Assembly: GCF_030817055.1 (NCBI RefSeq)
Contig: NZ_JAUSYV010000001.1
Span: 4,736,001 to 4,800,000, forward strand
Reading direction: 5' to 3'
Origin: Bacillus sp. V2I10
GTDB taxonomy: Bacteria > Bacillota > Bacilli > Bacillales > Bacillaceae
DNA length: 64,000 nucleotides
Under the pieces are notes generated by a model, which was not told the origin of the DNA, made no database searches, and saw only the letters and a list, made by a program, of their open reading frames with translations. The translations under genes were made by a program, and so were the position numbers. Below are positions 51,939 through 60,995 of the stretch, piece by piece; the first letter of the stretch is position 1, and each line of letters opens with the position of its first letter.

Positions 51939-52830
51939 ACTCCGCACCAACCTTTTCAATGAAAATATCATTCAGAGATGGTTCTGCCAGTTCAAATTTC
52001 CGGACAAATCCTTTGCCCTGCAAAGAAGCCATAATTTCCTGCGAGACATCTTCGCCTGTTACCTGAAGCTCTATTCCTTCAAAAAACGGCTTATATTTTG
52101 TCACACCTTCAAATTCCTTCAAGTAGGACAAATCAAAATCAGCATGAACGATCACGTTTTTCCTTCCAAAGGAACGCTTAATATCCTTTAATGCCCCATG
52201 AACTACAGGCTTTCCTTTATGCATAATGCACAAATGCTGACACAGCTCCTCTACATGCTCCATTCTGTGACTGGAAAATACAATGGATGTCCCCCCGTTT
52301 TTTAAGTCCAATACAGCCTCCTTAAGGAGCTCTACATTAACTGGGTCCAGACCGCTGAACGGCTCATCCAGAATCAGCAGCTTTGGACGATGCAGTACTG
52401 CTGTAATGAATTGAATCTTTTGCTGATTTCCTTTTGAGAGGTCCTCTACTTTCTTGTTTGCATATTCCGGAATCTTAAACCGTTCAAGCCATTCATTCAT
52501 TTCTTTTTGCGCCGCCTGCTTATTCATCCCTTTTAACCGCCCTAAATAAATAAGCTGATCACGCACTTTCACTTTAGGATAAAGCCCTCTTTCCTCCGGG
52601 AGATAGCCAATTTTATCACTCGCATCATATCCGATTGGCTTTCCGTCCCATGAAATTTGCCCGGCTGATGGATTTAATAAGCCTAAAATCATCCGGAATG
52701 TTGTCGTTTTCCCAGCGCCATTGGCCCCGAGCAAACCAAACATTTCACTCTCTGGAATCGTTAATGAAAGCTGATCAACCGAAGTGTGTAATCCGAATCG
52801 TTTTGTAATTCCATCCAATTTTAATGTCAT
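51931..52830 (-). CDS. yhaQ: YhaQ, ABC exporter ATPase (NatA-like)
   Basis: ATP-binding subunit, 299 residues. Walker A GLLGANGAGKTTTFRM (about 33-48), signature DLSKGNQQKIQFI, Walker B LLILDEPFSGLDP and the switch His in SSHRMEHVEEL are intact; a C-terminal domain of about 80 residues follows, as in NatA-type exporters. It is the first gene of yhaQ-yhaP, with 8 bases overlap. B. subtilis YhaQ has 298 residues. It is divergent from yhzD. Confidence 0.94.
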   Translation of the reverse strand: MTLKLDGITKRFGLHTSVDQLSLTIPESEMFGLLGANGAGKTTTFRMILGLLNPSAGQISWDGKPIGYDASDKIGYLPEERGLYPKVKVRDQLIYLGRLKGMNKQAAQKEMNEWLERFKIPEYANKKVEDLSKGNQQKIQFITAVLHRPKLLILDEPFSGLDPVNVELLKEAVLDLKNGGTSIVFSSHRMEHVEELCQHLCIMHKGKPVVHGALKDIKRSFGRKNVIVHADFDLSYLKEFEGVTKYKPFFEGIELQVTGEDVSQEIMASLQGKGFVRKFELAEPSLNDIFIEKVGAEYE

Positions 52831-52969
52831 CCTGATTCCTCCTGTCTATCTTATGTACGAAACTCATTAAGCAAATGTTTCATTCCTTGCAGGAAAAAGA
52901 GAAGAAAATGAGAATTATAGGAATAAGCCTATAAAAATTTTAAACTTCATATGCAAAGGGGGCTATTAA

Positions 52970-53155
52970 ATGGGCATGTATTACTTAACGGCATTTAATA
53001 AAGACGGGGAAAAATTAATGGATGAAAGCTTTGAAGCCACGAGTGACCAGGAAGCAAAAAAAGTCGGCGAGCAAAAGCTTGAAGAGAAAAATTATCTAAA
53101 AAAAACGCACCGCTGTACATCGGCAAGCGGTAAATTGATTTTGTTTGAAAGATAA
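52970..53155 (+). CDS. yhzD: YhzD, small conserved protein
   Basis: Soluble protein of 61 residues, with MYYLTAFNKDGEKLMDESFE at the start, EAKKVGEQKLEEKNY in the middle and THRCTSASGKLILF at the end; matches B. subtilis YhzD in length and sequence type and lies between yhaQ and yhaR as there. The ATG follows AAAGGGGG. Single gene with a terminator. Function unknown. Confidence 0.88.
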   Translation: MGMYYLTAFNKDGEKLMDESFEATSDQEAKKVGEQKLEEKNYLKKTHRCTSASGKLILFER

Positions 53156-53176
53156 GATAAGTAAAAAGATGATGAG

Positions 53177-53204
53177 GGCATTTCTTATATGGAATGTCTT
53201 TTTT
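53177..53204 (+). terminator. Terminator of yhzD
   Basis: GGCATTTC and GAATGTC pair with one bulge and one G-T, followed by TTTTTT. Confidence 0.7.
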
Positions 53205-53415
53205 ATCATACTTTAATTACAATCCGGTGGTTTAGAAGCAACTCTAAAAGTTTCCCTAAATGCTCTTTTCCAGGCGAAAAGCAGAAAAATTCCCGGGTTT
53301 TGAATGAAATGCTTCTGTTTTCTGGCTTATCGTTATAAAACGGATAGGTTTTTCCTAGTTGCAGTTAGATTTTATTGTTTGAAAGGACACAGTTCCAAGC
53401 TGAAACTGTGTTTAC

Positions 53416-53510
53416 TTTCCAAAAAGATCGCCTTAGTTTCCAAAATCGCATTTTTACTTTCCAAAGTCTGCTAAACACTTTCCAAAATGAACGATTTACT
53501 TTCTTTTTTC
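53416..53510. repeat. 21-bp-period array B (ACTTTCCAAAAT core)
   Basis: TTTCCAAA words start at 53416, 53437, 53458 and 53479, and a degenerate TTTC at 53500: exactly 21 bases apart. It lies at the convergent junction of yhzD and yhaR. The rest of 53205-53542 shows nothing I can name. Confidence 0.85.
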
Positions 53511-53542
53511 CATTCGCCTCCTAATTGCCAAAGTGAAATAGA

Positions 53543-53570
53543 AAAGCGGTTACAACAATCGTAACCGCTC
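53543..53570 (-). terminator. Terminator of yhaR
   Basis: On the minus strand AGCGGTTAC and GTAACCGCT form a perfect stem, followed by TTTCTATTT. Confidence 0.8.
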
Positions 53571-53575
53571 TCAAT

Positions 53576-54346
53576 TTATTTACCTGTAAACTGAGGTTTT
53601 CTTTTTTCTAAAAATGCATTTATGCCTTCTTGATGATCCTGAGATTGTCTCATGTTATATTGGGTTTCTTTTTCAAGAGAAAGGATTTGTTCCAATTCTA
53701 ATTTCTTTACAGCTGAATAAATATTTTTGCTGGCAATCATCGCTTTTACAGGTTTCTGCAGCCATTCGCTGACAAGGGATTGTACAGCATCTTTTAAATC
53801 AACATCGCAGACTAAGTCAACAAGTCCAAGTTTGTAAGCCTCATCCGCGCTTAACTTATCACCGCTCCAGATCAATTGCTTGGCCTTCGCTTCGCCTAAG
53901 CGTTTTTCCATGAAATAGTGTCCTCCTCCGTCAGGTACCAGACCGATGCCGATAAAATTCATGGCAAGAACTGAGCTTGAATGTGCGACAACGTAATCTG
54001 CCGCTAAAGCCAGGCTGAATCCTAAGCCGGCTGCCGGTCCGTGAATGGCGCTTACCGTTACCTTAGGCAGTGTATAAAGCGTCGTGATGACCTCTGAAAT
54101 TAAATCCATAACCCCTGAAAAACCCGAATTATCCATTGAATTCAGCATGGTTTTAATATCCCCGCCAGCCGAGAATCCCCGTCCGCTTCCAGACAGAACC
54201 ACAATATCCGCTTCACTTTCACAAGCAAGTTTCAGTGCCTGAAGAAGTTCTCTCAGCATTTGTTCATTCATGGCATTTAAAACATCAGGCCTGTTCATTT
54301 CAATCGTCGCATATCTTCCATGTACCGAATATGTAACAGTTTCCAT
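53576..54346 (-). CDS. yhaR: Enoyl-CoA hydratase/isomerase-family protein YhaR
   Basis: Crotonase-fold protein, 256 residues. Oxyanion-hole segments RGFSAGGDIKTM and HGPAAGLGFSLALAADYVVA are present; at the second catalytic position the stretch is FIGIGLVPDGGGHYFMEKRL with Asp instead of the usual Gly/Ala-rich form, as in PaaG-like isomerases. I use the ATG at 54346 with GGGGG 6 bases upstream; another ATG lies two codons earlier. It starts about 80 bases after the thiolase gene with no terminator between, so it is probably the last gene of the acyl-CoA operon. Hydratase or isomerase activity cannot be decided from sequence. Confidence 0.88.
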   Translation of the reverse strand: METVTYSVHGRYATIEMNRPDVLNAMNEQMLRELLQALKLACESEADIVVLSGSGRGFSAGGDIKTMLNSMDNSGFSGVMDLISEVITTLYTLPKVTVSAIHGPAAGLGFSLALAADYVVAHSSSVLAMNFIGIGLVPDGGGHYFMEKRLGEAKAKQLIWSGDKLSADEAYKLGLVDLVCDVDLKDAVQSLVSEWLQKPVKAMIASKNIYSAVKKLELEQILSLEKETQYNMRQSQDHQEGINAFLEKRKPQFTGK

Positions 54347-54428
54347 ATCCATCCCCCTTAATTAAATATCCATCCTCACTATTTATTATAGCCAGTTATG
54401 AAAAGAATTGATATTATTTTCAGATAAT

Positions 54429-55580
54429 TTAAATTCTCTCCACAATTGTGGCTGTCGCCATTCCGTGTCCAATGCATATTGTCAGCAGACCGTAGCGTGC
54501 CTTCCTGTGTTCAAGCTCATTGACAAGGCTCGTCATAAGCTTTGCCCCAGTAGCACCCAGTGGATGTCCAAGAGCGATTGCCCCTCCATTAACATTCACT
54601 TTTTCAAGGTCTGCCCCAATCACTTTCTGCCAGGCAAGGACAACAGGAGCAAATGCTTCATTGATTTCGAAAAGATCAATATCGTTTACAGTAAGCCCGC
54701 TTTTCGCAAGTACCTTCTGAGTCGCAGGAATGACTCCTTCAAGCATATAGGTAGGGTCAGAGCCTACAACGGCTTGTGAAACAATTCTAGCCTTTGGTTT
54801 TAGTCCGAGCTCCCGTGCTTTGGTTCCCTCCATTAAAAGCACAGCCGCTGCCCCATCACTCATTTGGCTGGCATTCCCTGCCGTCACAACGCCATCTTCT
54901 TTAAACACCGTTTTTAAATTTGACAGAGCTTCAAGAGAGGTGTCGGCACGAGGACCCTCATCCAGGTCAAATACGATTTCATCGCCCTCTTTATTCAATC
55001 CTTTTAGAGGCAGAATTTCAGATTGAAAGATTCCATTTTTAATTGCTTCAAGTGCTCTCTGATGGCTCCTGAGTGAAAAAGCATCAAGCTCCTGCCGGGT
55101 AATCTGATGTTTTTCTGCAATCATTTCGGCTGAAATGCCCTGATGAACAAAGTTATATTTTTCATGCAAGCTTGCAGGAATCGTTTCGTCGTTGCCATCG
55201 CTCAGAATCGGAACCTTCGTCATGCTCTCTACACCCGCTGCAATGACAATGTCCATATCACCCGACCTGATTTCCTGGCAGGCAAAATGAATAGCCTGCT
55301 GGCCTGATCCGCACATGCGGTTAATTTGAACGGCAGGCACGGTGACAGGAAATCCGGCTTCAAGAGCGGCGAGCCTCCCAATGTTAAAGCCTTGTTCTGC
55401 AATTGGGGATACGCAGCCCATGACCACATCCTCAACCTGTTCTTTCGGCAGACCCGCTCTTGTCACAACCTCATCTAACACCGCAGCTGCAAGATGAACA
55501 GGATGTGTTTCTCTAAAGGCGCCCTTCCTTTTTCCAACAGCCGTTCTTACCGCCTCAACAATTACTACTTCCCGTGTCAT
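54429..55580 (-). CDS. Acetyl-CoA acyltransferase (thiolase)
   Basis: Thiolase of 383 residues, last step of beta-oxidation: cleaves 3-ketoacyl-CoA to acetyl-CoA and a shorter acyl-CoA (or joins two acetyl-CoA). Active Cys90 in QINRMCGSGQQAIHF, His in NVNGGAIALGHPLGATG, and the second Cys in LLTICIGHGMATATIV; most relatives have CIGGG here, so His for Gly is a small oddity. It overlaps the dehydrogenase gene by 4 bases (ATGA), with GGAGAGAG before the start. In B. subtilis yhfS is the likely counterpart. Direction of use is inferred as degradative from the operon. Confidence 0.92.
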   Translation of the reverse strand: MTREVVIVEAVRTAVGKRKGAFRETHPVHLAAAVLDEVVTRAGLPKEQVEDVVMGCVSPIAEQGFNIGRLAALEAGFPVTVPAVQINRMCGSGQQAIHFACQEIRSGDMDIVIAAGVESMTKVPILSDGNDETIPASLHEKYNFVHQGISAEMIAEKHQITRQELDAFSLRSHQRALEAIKNGIFQSEILPLKGLNKEGDEIVFDLDEGPRADTSLEALSNLKTVFKEDGVVTAGNASQMSDGAAAVLLMEGTKARELGLKPKARIVSQAVVGSDPTYMLEGVIPATQKVLAKSGLTVNDIDLFEINEAFAPVVLAWQKVIGADLEKVNVNGGAIALGHPLGATGAKLMTSLVNELEHRKARYGLLTICIGHGMATATIVERI

Positions 55581-56440
55581 TTTCTCTCTCCTTCGTATGT
55601 GTAAAATCCTTTTCCGGTTTTTCTCCCGTGATGGCCGGCTTCAACAAGCTTTCTTAATAGCTGCGGAGGCAAAAAGCGGTCACCGTATGCATCCGCCATC
55701 CCATTGCTGACAAACAGCATCGTATCAAGGCCGACTAAGTCAGCAAGCTCAAGCGGTCCCATTGGATAATTCAGCCCAAGCTTAACCGCTTTGTCGATAT
55801 CTTCTGCACTTGCAATGCCTTCCTCATAAATCCGGATGCATTCAAGCATATGAGCAGACAGAGCTCTTGTTGTGACAAAGCCCTGAGCATCTTTTACTAA
55901 AACCGTTTCTTTCCCTATTTCATCTGATAATTTCCTGATCGCTTCTATGGTCTGATCAGAGGTATCTATACCCTTTACAATTTCGATCAGCTTCATGACA
56001 GGGGCCGGGTTAAACCAGTGCATGCCAATAACCTGATCCGGTCTTTTAGTTGCAGCCGCAATGGCTGTAACACTTAGTTCTGACGTATTTGTTGCCAGGA
56101 TAACACCTTTTTCGGTTAATTCATCAAGTTCTTTGAAGATCGCTTTTTTAAGGTCCAGATTTTCAGGAACTGCTTCAACAACCAGCTCTGCTGCATTCAC
56201 TGCATCTGCAAGCACGGTAAAATGGCGGATATTTTCTAATGCTGCTGACTTATCAGCTTCTGAAAGATGACCCGCTTTAACGAACCTTGATAAGCTTTTA
56301 TCGATTCCAAATTGTGCTTTTTCCAGCGCTTTTTTTGAAACATCATATAAGTGAACCGTTTTTCCTGCCGCTGCAAAGGATTGGGCAATCCCGCTCCCCA
56401 TTAAACCTGAACCGATAACGGCTATTTTCTGTATGCTCAT
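55577..56440 (-). CDS. 3-hydroxyacyl-CoA dehydrogenase (3-hydroxybutyryl-CoA type)
   Basis: NAD-dependent 3-hydroxyacyl-CoA dehydrogenase of 287 residues, short Hbd/MmgB type. Rossmann motif GSGLMGSGIAQSFAAAGKTV (about 10-29), catalytic GMHWFNPAPVMKLIEIVKG (His near 142) and the C-terminal helical domain with GLNYPMGPLELADLVGLD are complete. It is coupled to the thiolase by a 4-base overlap. It converts 3-hydroxybutyryl-CoA or longer substrates to the keto form; chain length unknown. Confidence 0.94.
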   Translation of the reverse strand: MSIQKIAVIGSGLMGSGIAQSFAAAGKTVHLYDVSKKALEKAQFGIDKSLSRFVKAGHLSEADKSAALENIRHFTVLADAVNAAELVVEAVPENLDLKKAIFKELDELTEKGVILATNTSELSVTAIAAATKRPDQVIGMHWFNPAPVMKLIEIVKGIDTSDQTIEAIRKLSDEIGKETVLVKDAQGFVTTRALSAHMLECIRIYEEGIASAEDIDKAVKLGLNYPMGPLELADLVGLDTMLFVSNGMADAYGDRFLPPQLLRKLVEAGHHGRKTGKGFYTYEGERK

Positions 56441-56474
56441 GGAAGTGAGTCCCCCTTGATTTATGGTGATTGGA

Positions 56475-57623
56475 TTAAGCTAAATCTAAATTTTTTACGA
56501 TGATGGTTTTCATGATTTCATTTGTTCCGGCGTAAATGGCTGAAACAGGAATATCCCGATATCGTCTGGCAATCTCGTATTCTTCCATATATCCGTATCC
56601 CCCATGCAGCTGCATGACCTCTGACGCTACTTTTTTCGCCATATCCGTAATCCAGTACTTCGCCATGGAAACACGTGTAACAGCATTTTTGCCTGATATA
56701 TGCTCTTCAATGACAGAATCTAAAAAGGTACGGCCAATTTCTATTTCCGTTGCCATTTCTGCCAGGCGAAACTGAACGGTCTGAAAATCGCTTATTGATT
56801 TTCCAAACGCCTTTCTTTGCTTTGTGTATTGCTTGGCGATCGCAAGCATTCTCTCAGCAGAAGTCTGTGCTCCGATTGCTACAAGGAGACGCTCTTGCTG
56901 CAGCTTATCCATTAAGTAATAGAACCCTTTGCCTTCTTCTCCTAAAAGGTTTGCTGCAGGCACTTTTGCATCCTCAAATATGAGCTCTGCTGTATCCTGG
57001 GCGTGCAAACCTACTTTCTCTAGTTTTCTCCCTCTTTTAAAGCCAGGTGTATCTCTTTCAACGACGAGAAGGCTGATTCCTTTGTGAGCAGGCACTGACT
57101 TTGTGTCCGTTTTGCAGACTACAACAATTAAATCAGCACAGATTCCATTCGTAATGAATGTCTTCTCTCCATTTAAAATATAGTAGTCTCCTTGTTTACT
57201 AGCTGTCGTTTTTACTGCAGAGAGATCTGACCCTGCCCCTGGCTCTGTCATTGCAATGGCTGTAATGGTTTCTCCCGTCACACAAGTCGGCAGGAATCTC
57301 TGCTTCAGCTCTTCCGTTCCGTAAGAATCAAAATACGGCACGACGATATCGTTATGAAGGCTGATCCCGATCAGGCTTCCCCCCACTTTTTCAAGCTCTT
57401 CGTTTATAATGACGGAATAGGCAAAATCTACTCCTGATCCGCCATATTTCTCATCTGTCCAGGGACACAAAAAGCCCTGCTCTCCCATTTTGATCCACAG
57501 TTCACGCGGAACCATTCCTGCTTTTTCCCACTGGTCGTAGTATGGCACTGCTTCTTTTTGAAGAAATTTTCTCAGTGCTTCACGGAAAATTTGATGCTCT
57601 TTTTGCAAGTAAGCTGCCGGCAT
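56475..57623 (-). CDS. Acyl-CoA dehydrogenase
   Basis: FAD-dependent acyl-CoA dehydrogenase, 382 residues, first oxidation step of acyl-CoA degradation, passing electrons to electron-transfer flavoprotein. Signatures: AIAMTEPGAGSDLSAVKTTA (FAD/substrate binding), GEKTFITNG, and the C-terminal QLHGGYGYMEEYEIARRYRD with the catalytic Glu region near 360, ending in YAGTNEIMKTII. The ATG at 57623 lies 10 bases after AGGGGG; an in-frame TTG three codons earlier is the alternative. It is between the ligase and dehydrogenase genes of the operon. Confidence 0.93.
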   Translation of the reverse strand: MPAAYLQKEHQIFREALRKFLQKEAVPYYDQWEKAGMVPRELWIKMGEQGFLCPWTDEKYGGSGVDFAYSVIINEELEKVGGSLIGISLHNDIVVPYFDSYGTEELKQRFLPTCVTGETITAIAMTEPGAGSDLSAVKTTASKQGDYYILNGEKTFITNGICADLIVVVCKTDTKSVPAHKGISLLVVERDTPGFKRGRKLEKVGLHAQDTAELIFEDAKVPAANLLGEEGKGFYYLMDKLQQERLLVAIGAQTSAERMLAIAKQYTKQRKAFGKSISDFQTVQFRLAEMATEIEIGRTFLDSVIEEHISGKNAVTRVSMAKYWITDMAKKVASEVMQLHGGYGYMEEYEIARRYRDIPVSAIYAGTNEIMKTIIVKNLDLA

Positions 57624-57642
57624 TTCACTCAAACCCCCTGTA

Positions 57643-59202
57643 TTATGCGCTCGGCTGTTCTGCGAGCTTTTCTCTTAAAAGAAATTTTTGTATTTTGCCG
57701 CTTGCGTTTCTTGGCAGCGCCTCTACAAAATGATATTTGCGCGGTCTTTTATACGGCGCAAGCTTATCGCTCGACTTGCAGAATTCATCAAGCTCTTGTT
57801 CTGTTAAATTCAAATCTTTTCTGACGATAAAGGCAGTTACGCATTCTCCCCATTTCTCGTGCGGCTCTCCTAAAACAGCTGCATCCAGGACACCTTTATG
57901 CTCAAATAAAACATCCTCAACTTCCCTCGGGTACACGTTTTCTCCGCCGCTTATGATCATGTCATCTACTCGGTCAGCCACATATAAAAACCCGTCATGA
58001 TCCAAATATCCTAAATCCCCTGAATGATACCAGCCTTTGTACAGCGCCTTTTCTGATGCATCTTTCATATTGAAATAGCCTGCCATCATGCAAGGTCCCT
58101 TTACGATAATTTCACCAACCTGTCCCGGCTGCAGAAGATCATCAGGTTCTGATGGTCCATTCTCATTGGGCTTTACAATCCGCAGCTCATGCCCAAAGCA
58201 CACCTTTCCCGCAGAGCCTACCTTAGTGAGCTGCTCATCCTCTGACAGGAAGGTTACAGCAGGCCCCATCTCTGTCATGCCATAAGCCTGGATAAGGTCG
58301 GTTCCGAGCTTTTCCTTGCACAGCTTGACTAGAGCCGGTGCCATTGGGGCTGCTCCGTACAAACCTAGTCTCAGGGAAGTTAGATTGTACGTTTCAATTT
58401 TTTCCTGAAGCATCATGTTCCACATCGTTGGAGCTCCAAAGAAAACGGTGATATTTTCTTCTTCTATAAGCTGAAGCACAAGCTCCGGCTCAAAATGATG
58501 AAGAATGACATTGCTTCCTCCAACTTGGACGCGCGGAAGGAAACAGCAGTGCAGCTCGGCACAGTGAAACATCGGTGCTGCCACTAAACCGCGGTCATCC
58601 TTTGTCAGCCTTTTTGCAGCAATACAAACATGATTCTGCTCAATCATATCCCGGTGACGATGAAGTACTCCTTTCGGGCGCCCCGTCGTACCGCTCGTGT
58701 ACATGATCGCATATAGGTCATTTTCAGTTACTTCAAGATCACTGAGTCTATCGCTTGAATGCTTAACTTTCTCGTGATAGCTTAAAGCATATGATGGCGG
58801 TTCACCATCAATGAACCAGAAGGAAATATCTTCAAACTGTGATTGAATTTCGCTGATTTGCTGCTCGAGTGCCCTTTCAAACAGAACTAAGGAAGGCTTT
58901 GCATCGTTTAAAATGTATGCTACCTCCTGAGCTTTCAGCCTGAAGTTGATTGGATTGATGACCGCACCGATTTTGGCGCTTGCAAAATAAGCCGTTGCGA
59001 GCTCAATCGTATTAAATAAATACGTTGAAATCCGGTCACCTTTTTTAACGCCTGCTTCTAAAAACGCATTCGCAAGCTTATTCACTTCTTTTTGCCACTC
59101 TGAATAAGTCCATCTAATTCCTCTCCGGACATCATAAATGGCTTCCTTTGCAGGGAACTTGTCAGCAGTCAAATCAAATACTCGTCCAATCGTTGAATAC
59201 AT
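57643..59202 (-). CDS. Acyl-CoA synthetase (AMP-forming; YhfT-like)
   Basis: AMP-dependent fatty-acid-CoA ligase of 519 residues. P-loop YTSGTTGRPKGVLHRHRD, QAYGMTEMGPAVTFLS, WYHSGDLGYLDHDGFLYVAD and the C-terminal ASGKIQKFLLRE with the catalytic Lys are intact. I start at the ATG at 59202, which has GAAGGAGGAG before it; the longer frame would run through a cre site. It is the first gene of a five-gene acyl-CoA degradation operon. It is similar in role to B. subtilis YhfT; acyl chain length cannot be told. Confidence 0.9.
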   Translation of the reverse strand: MYSTIGRVFDLTADKFPAKEAIYDVRRGIRWTYSEWQKEVNKLANAFLEAGVKKGDRISTYLFNTIELATAYFASAKIGAVINPINFRLKAQEVAYILNDAKPSLVLFERALEQQISEIQSQFEDISFWFIDGEPPSYALSYHEKVKHSSDRLSDLEVTENDLYAIMYTSGTTGRPKGVLHRHRDMIEQNHVCIAAKRLTKDDRGLVAAPMFHCAELHCCFLPRVQVGGSNVILHHFEPELVLQLIEEENITVFFGAPTMWNMMLQEKIETYNLTSLRLGLYGAAPMAPALVKLCKEKLGTDLIQAYGMTEMGPAVTFLSEDEQLTKVGSAGKVCFGHELRIVKPNENGPSEPDDLLQPGQVGEIIVKGPCMMAGYFNMKDASEKALYKGWYHSGDLGYLDHDGFLYVADRVDDMIISGGENVYPREVEDVLFEHKGVLDAAVLGEPHEKWGECVTAFIVRKDLNLTEQELDEFCKSSDKLAPYKRPRKYHFVEALPRNASGKIQKFLLREKLAEQPSA

Positions 59203-59221
59203 AGAAACTCCTCCTTCAGAT

Positions 59222-59235
59222 AGAAAGCGTTTACA
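59222..59235 (-). promoter_or_regulatory. Probable cre (CcpA) site of the acyl-CoA operon
   Basis: On the minus strand TGTAAACGCTTTCT matches the cre consensus TGWAANCGNTNWCA at 13 of 14 positions, just upstream of the ribosome site of the ligase gene. No FadR box was found in this leader. No convincing promoter was picked out in 59236-59350; the remaining space up to 59460 shows nothing else. Confidence 0.7.
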
Positions 59236-59460
59236 AAAAGGGCAGAAATGCTTCATTATTTAATCCCTTTATTAACATTCATCTTTTATCAGAAAATTCC
59301 TTCATTATATCAATAAAAGGTATTGTTAAATATGATTTATGATTAAACCAAAGGAAAAAGACCCCTCCTCTTTTTTAAAGAAGCTCCAAAAACAGACCTA
59401 TAAAACTAAAAATTGAATACTTACAGACCAATTAAAAAAGCCTTACATTATAATTGAACT

Positions 59461-59495
59461 AAAAAAACACACCATTTCATGATAAATGGTGTGTT
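59461..59495 (-). terminator. Terminator of the NucA/NucB-domain gene
   Basis: AACACACCATTT and AAATGGTGTGTT form a perfect 12-bp stem. On the minus strand it is followed by seven T. It lies about 100 bases after the stop codon. Confidence 0.85.
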
Positions 59496-59597
59496 ACATT
59501 CTATGCGATTTACTGTTTTGACCCTCTAAACGGAACTCGTTACACTTTGCTCACTTTTTCTATCATGCCTCTTCCAGCGTAAACCGTTTCAATTATA

Positions 59598-60995
59598 CTA
59601 TTTAAATCCGATATAGAACGGATCTTTGTGTAAAATTCGATCATAAGCGTACCATGCGCCAAGCCAGCGTCCATGAGTATTGTTAGCTGCTCTTGGAATA
59701 TACCGCACTGAAAATCTTCCATCTCCCGCCCCGGCCCCTTCATAAGTGCTGGCAAACGGAAATTCGTCACATTCATACCCTTCAGGCTTACTTAGTTTGG
59801 AACAGGCTGCATCTTTGGCTTTTCTATTAGCTGCATATTGCGCAGGATCATATTTGGAATACAACCGAGTGAGAGGCGGCCTTCCTTCTACCCCCGGGAT
59901 TAAGCTTCCTGGGGATGTAAGTGCGTCCTTATGATGTTGAAAGGCTTCCTTCATAACACTAAAGTAAGGATTATTCATATCATAAAAGAAAACCGGTTGG
60001 ACGTTAGCAAAAACCGCCCCTTCTTTTGGAAAGAAATTAGGATTGAACACAAACAGGTAATCAGCTGAGTCCATACGAATCTTCTCTTTAGGTCCATCAT
60101 TGGTAATCGCCGGGTATTTATTGCCCGGGGGGTCGACTGTCACTCTCGGCCACAGGTCCATATAGCTTATTTGATCCTTATTGCCTGCAGTAATTGGCGG
60201 CGGATCTGAATCAAATAAGGTTGACCCATCATCATTTGATTTCCATTGAGCCAAAGTTCGAGTGTCTGGTGAATCATCCCCTAAACAATCGCGGTTCTCA
60301 GAGATGCCGTCACACTTGATACTGACGGATACTTTAGAACCGATCCAGCCTTTACTGTCAAAATCCATTTGAATGTCGTCTACTGTATAATTGTAGAAGA
60401 CGGTTCGCGCCCCATTCATACTATTGCCAATGACGGTCAGTCTAAATGATACCCAATCGCAAAAGAACGGGAATGGGCTGGGACCGCATCCAACTGGATC
60501 GGAGTACACAATATAATTGGACCAGCAATACGAATAGTGGTTTTTGATCCAGCCTTCAGATGATTGATCGTTCTCAACACATGCATCAAATTGTATATCA
60601 TCATACTCAAAAGCAGGCGGAGTCCAATCGTCCCCTTCAGCTGCCGTTTTAAAATTGTCCACACTTACCGGATAGATTTTTTTACTTTTTGCAGCTTCAG
60701 ATGCCATTTGCTGCAAGGTTTGTTTTCTTTGTGCATGCTGTTGTTCAGAAATCAGACCCAGTTCTTTTGGAGATTTACCTCGCTCAAGCTGTTTCCTCAC
60801 TTCATCAGCTTTTTTCGGGTCACTAGTCGGGATAAAATACATCTGCGGTTTACTTTCCGAGGATTCTAGTTTACTCGTACCTTCGACGTCTGACACTTGA
60901 TTCTGTTTGGCCTCAATCGACTCCGGAGGGACTAAAAAACTAAACACTAACGTCAGAATCAGGGCAACGGATAGCCAATACGATCTTTTCTTCAT
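59598..60995 (-). CDS. Secreted protein with C-terminal NucA/NucB deoxyribonuclease domain
   Basis: Exported protein of 465 residues. Signal peptide SYWLSVALILTLVFSFLV (5-22) with likely cleavage after IEA near residue 29. A long middle part (about 60-400) has several Cys and many aromatic residues and belongs to no family I know. The last 57 residues, from Cys409 (CDEFPFASTYEGAG, RFSVRYIPRAANNTHGRWLG, KDPFYIGF), match the NucA/NucB-type DNase core, including the acidic DE-F-P-A motif and the conserved Asn. The ATG at 60995 follows GGAGGTAGGAG. Likely a secreted nuclease for DNA scavenging, biofilm release or competition. Single gene; substrate and partner unknown. Confidence 0.82.
   Translation of the reverse strand: MKKRSYWLSVALILTLVFSFLVPPESIEAKQNQVSDVEGTSKLESSESKPQMYFIPTSDPKKADEVRKQLERGKSPKELGLISEQQHAQRKQTLQQMASEAAKSKKIYPVSVDNFKTAAEGDDWTPPAFEYDDIQFDACVENDQSSEGWIKNHYSYCWSNYIVYSDPVGCGPSPFPFFCDWVSFRLTVIGNSMNGARTVFYNYTVDDIQMDFDSKGWIGSKVSVSIKCDGISENRDCLGDDSPDTRTLAQWKSNDDGSTLFDSDPPPITAGNKDQISYMDLWPRVTVDPPGNKYPAITNDGPKEKIRMDSADYLFVFNPNFFPKEGAVFANVQPVFFYDMNNPYFSVMKEAFQHHKDALTSPGSLIPGVEGRPPLTRLYSKYDPAQYAANRKAKDAACSKLSKPEGYECDEFPFASTYEGAGAGDGRFSVRYIPRAANNTHGRWLGAWYAYDRILHKDPFYIGFK

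Noticed and set aside
59540..59776. 78-codon frame at the end of the nuclease gene
   Set aside because: It lies in another frame over the well-supported nuclease-domain coding region and lacks a ribosome site.
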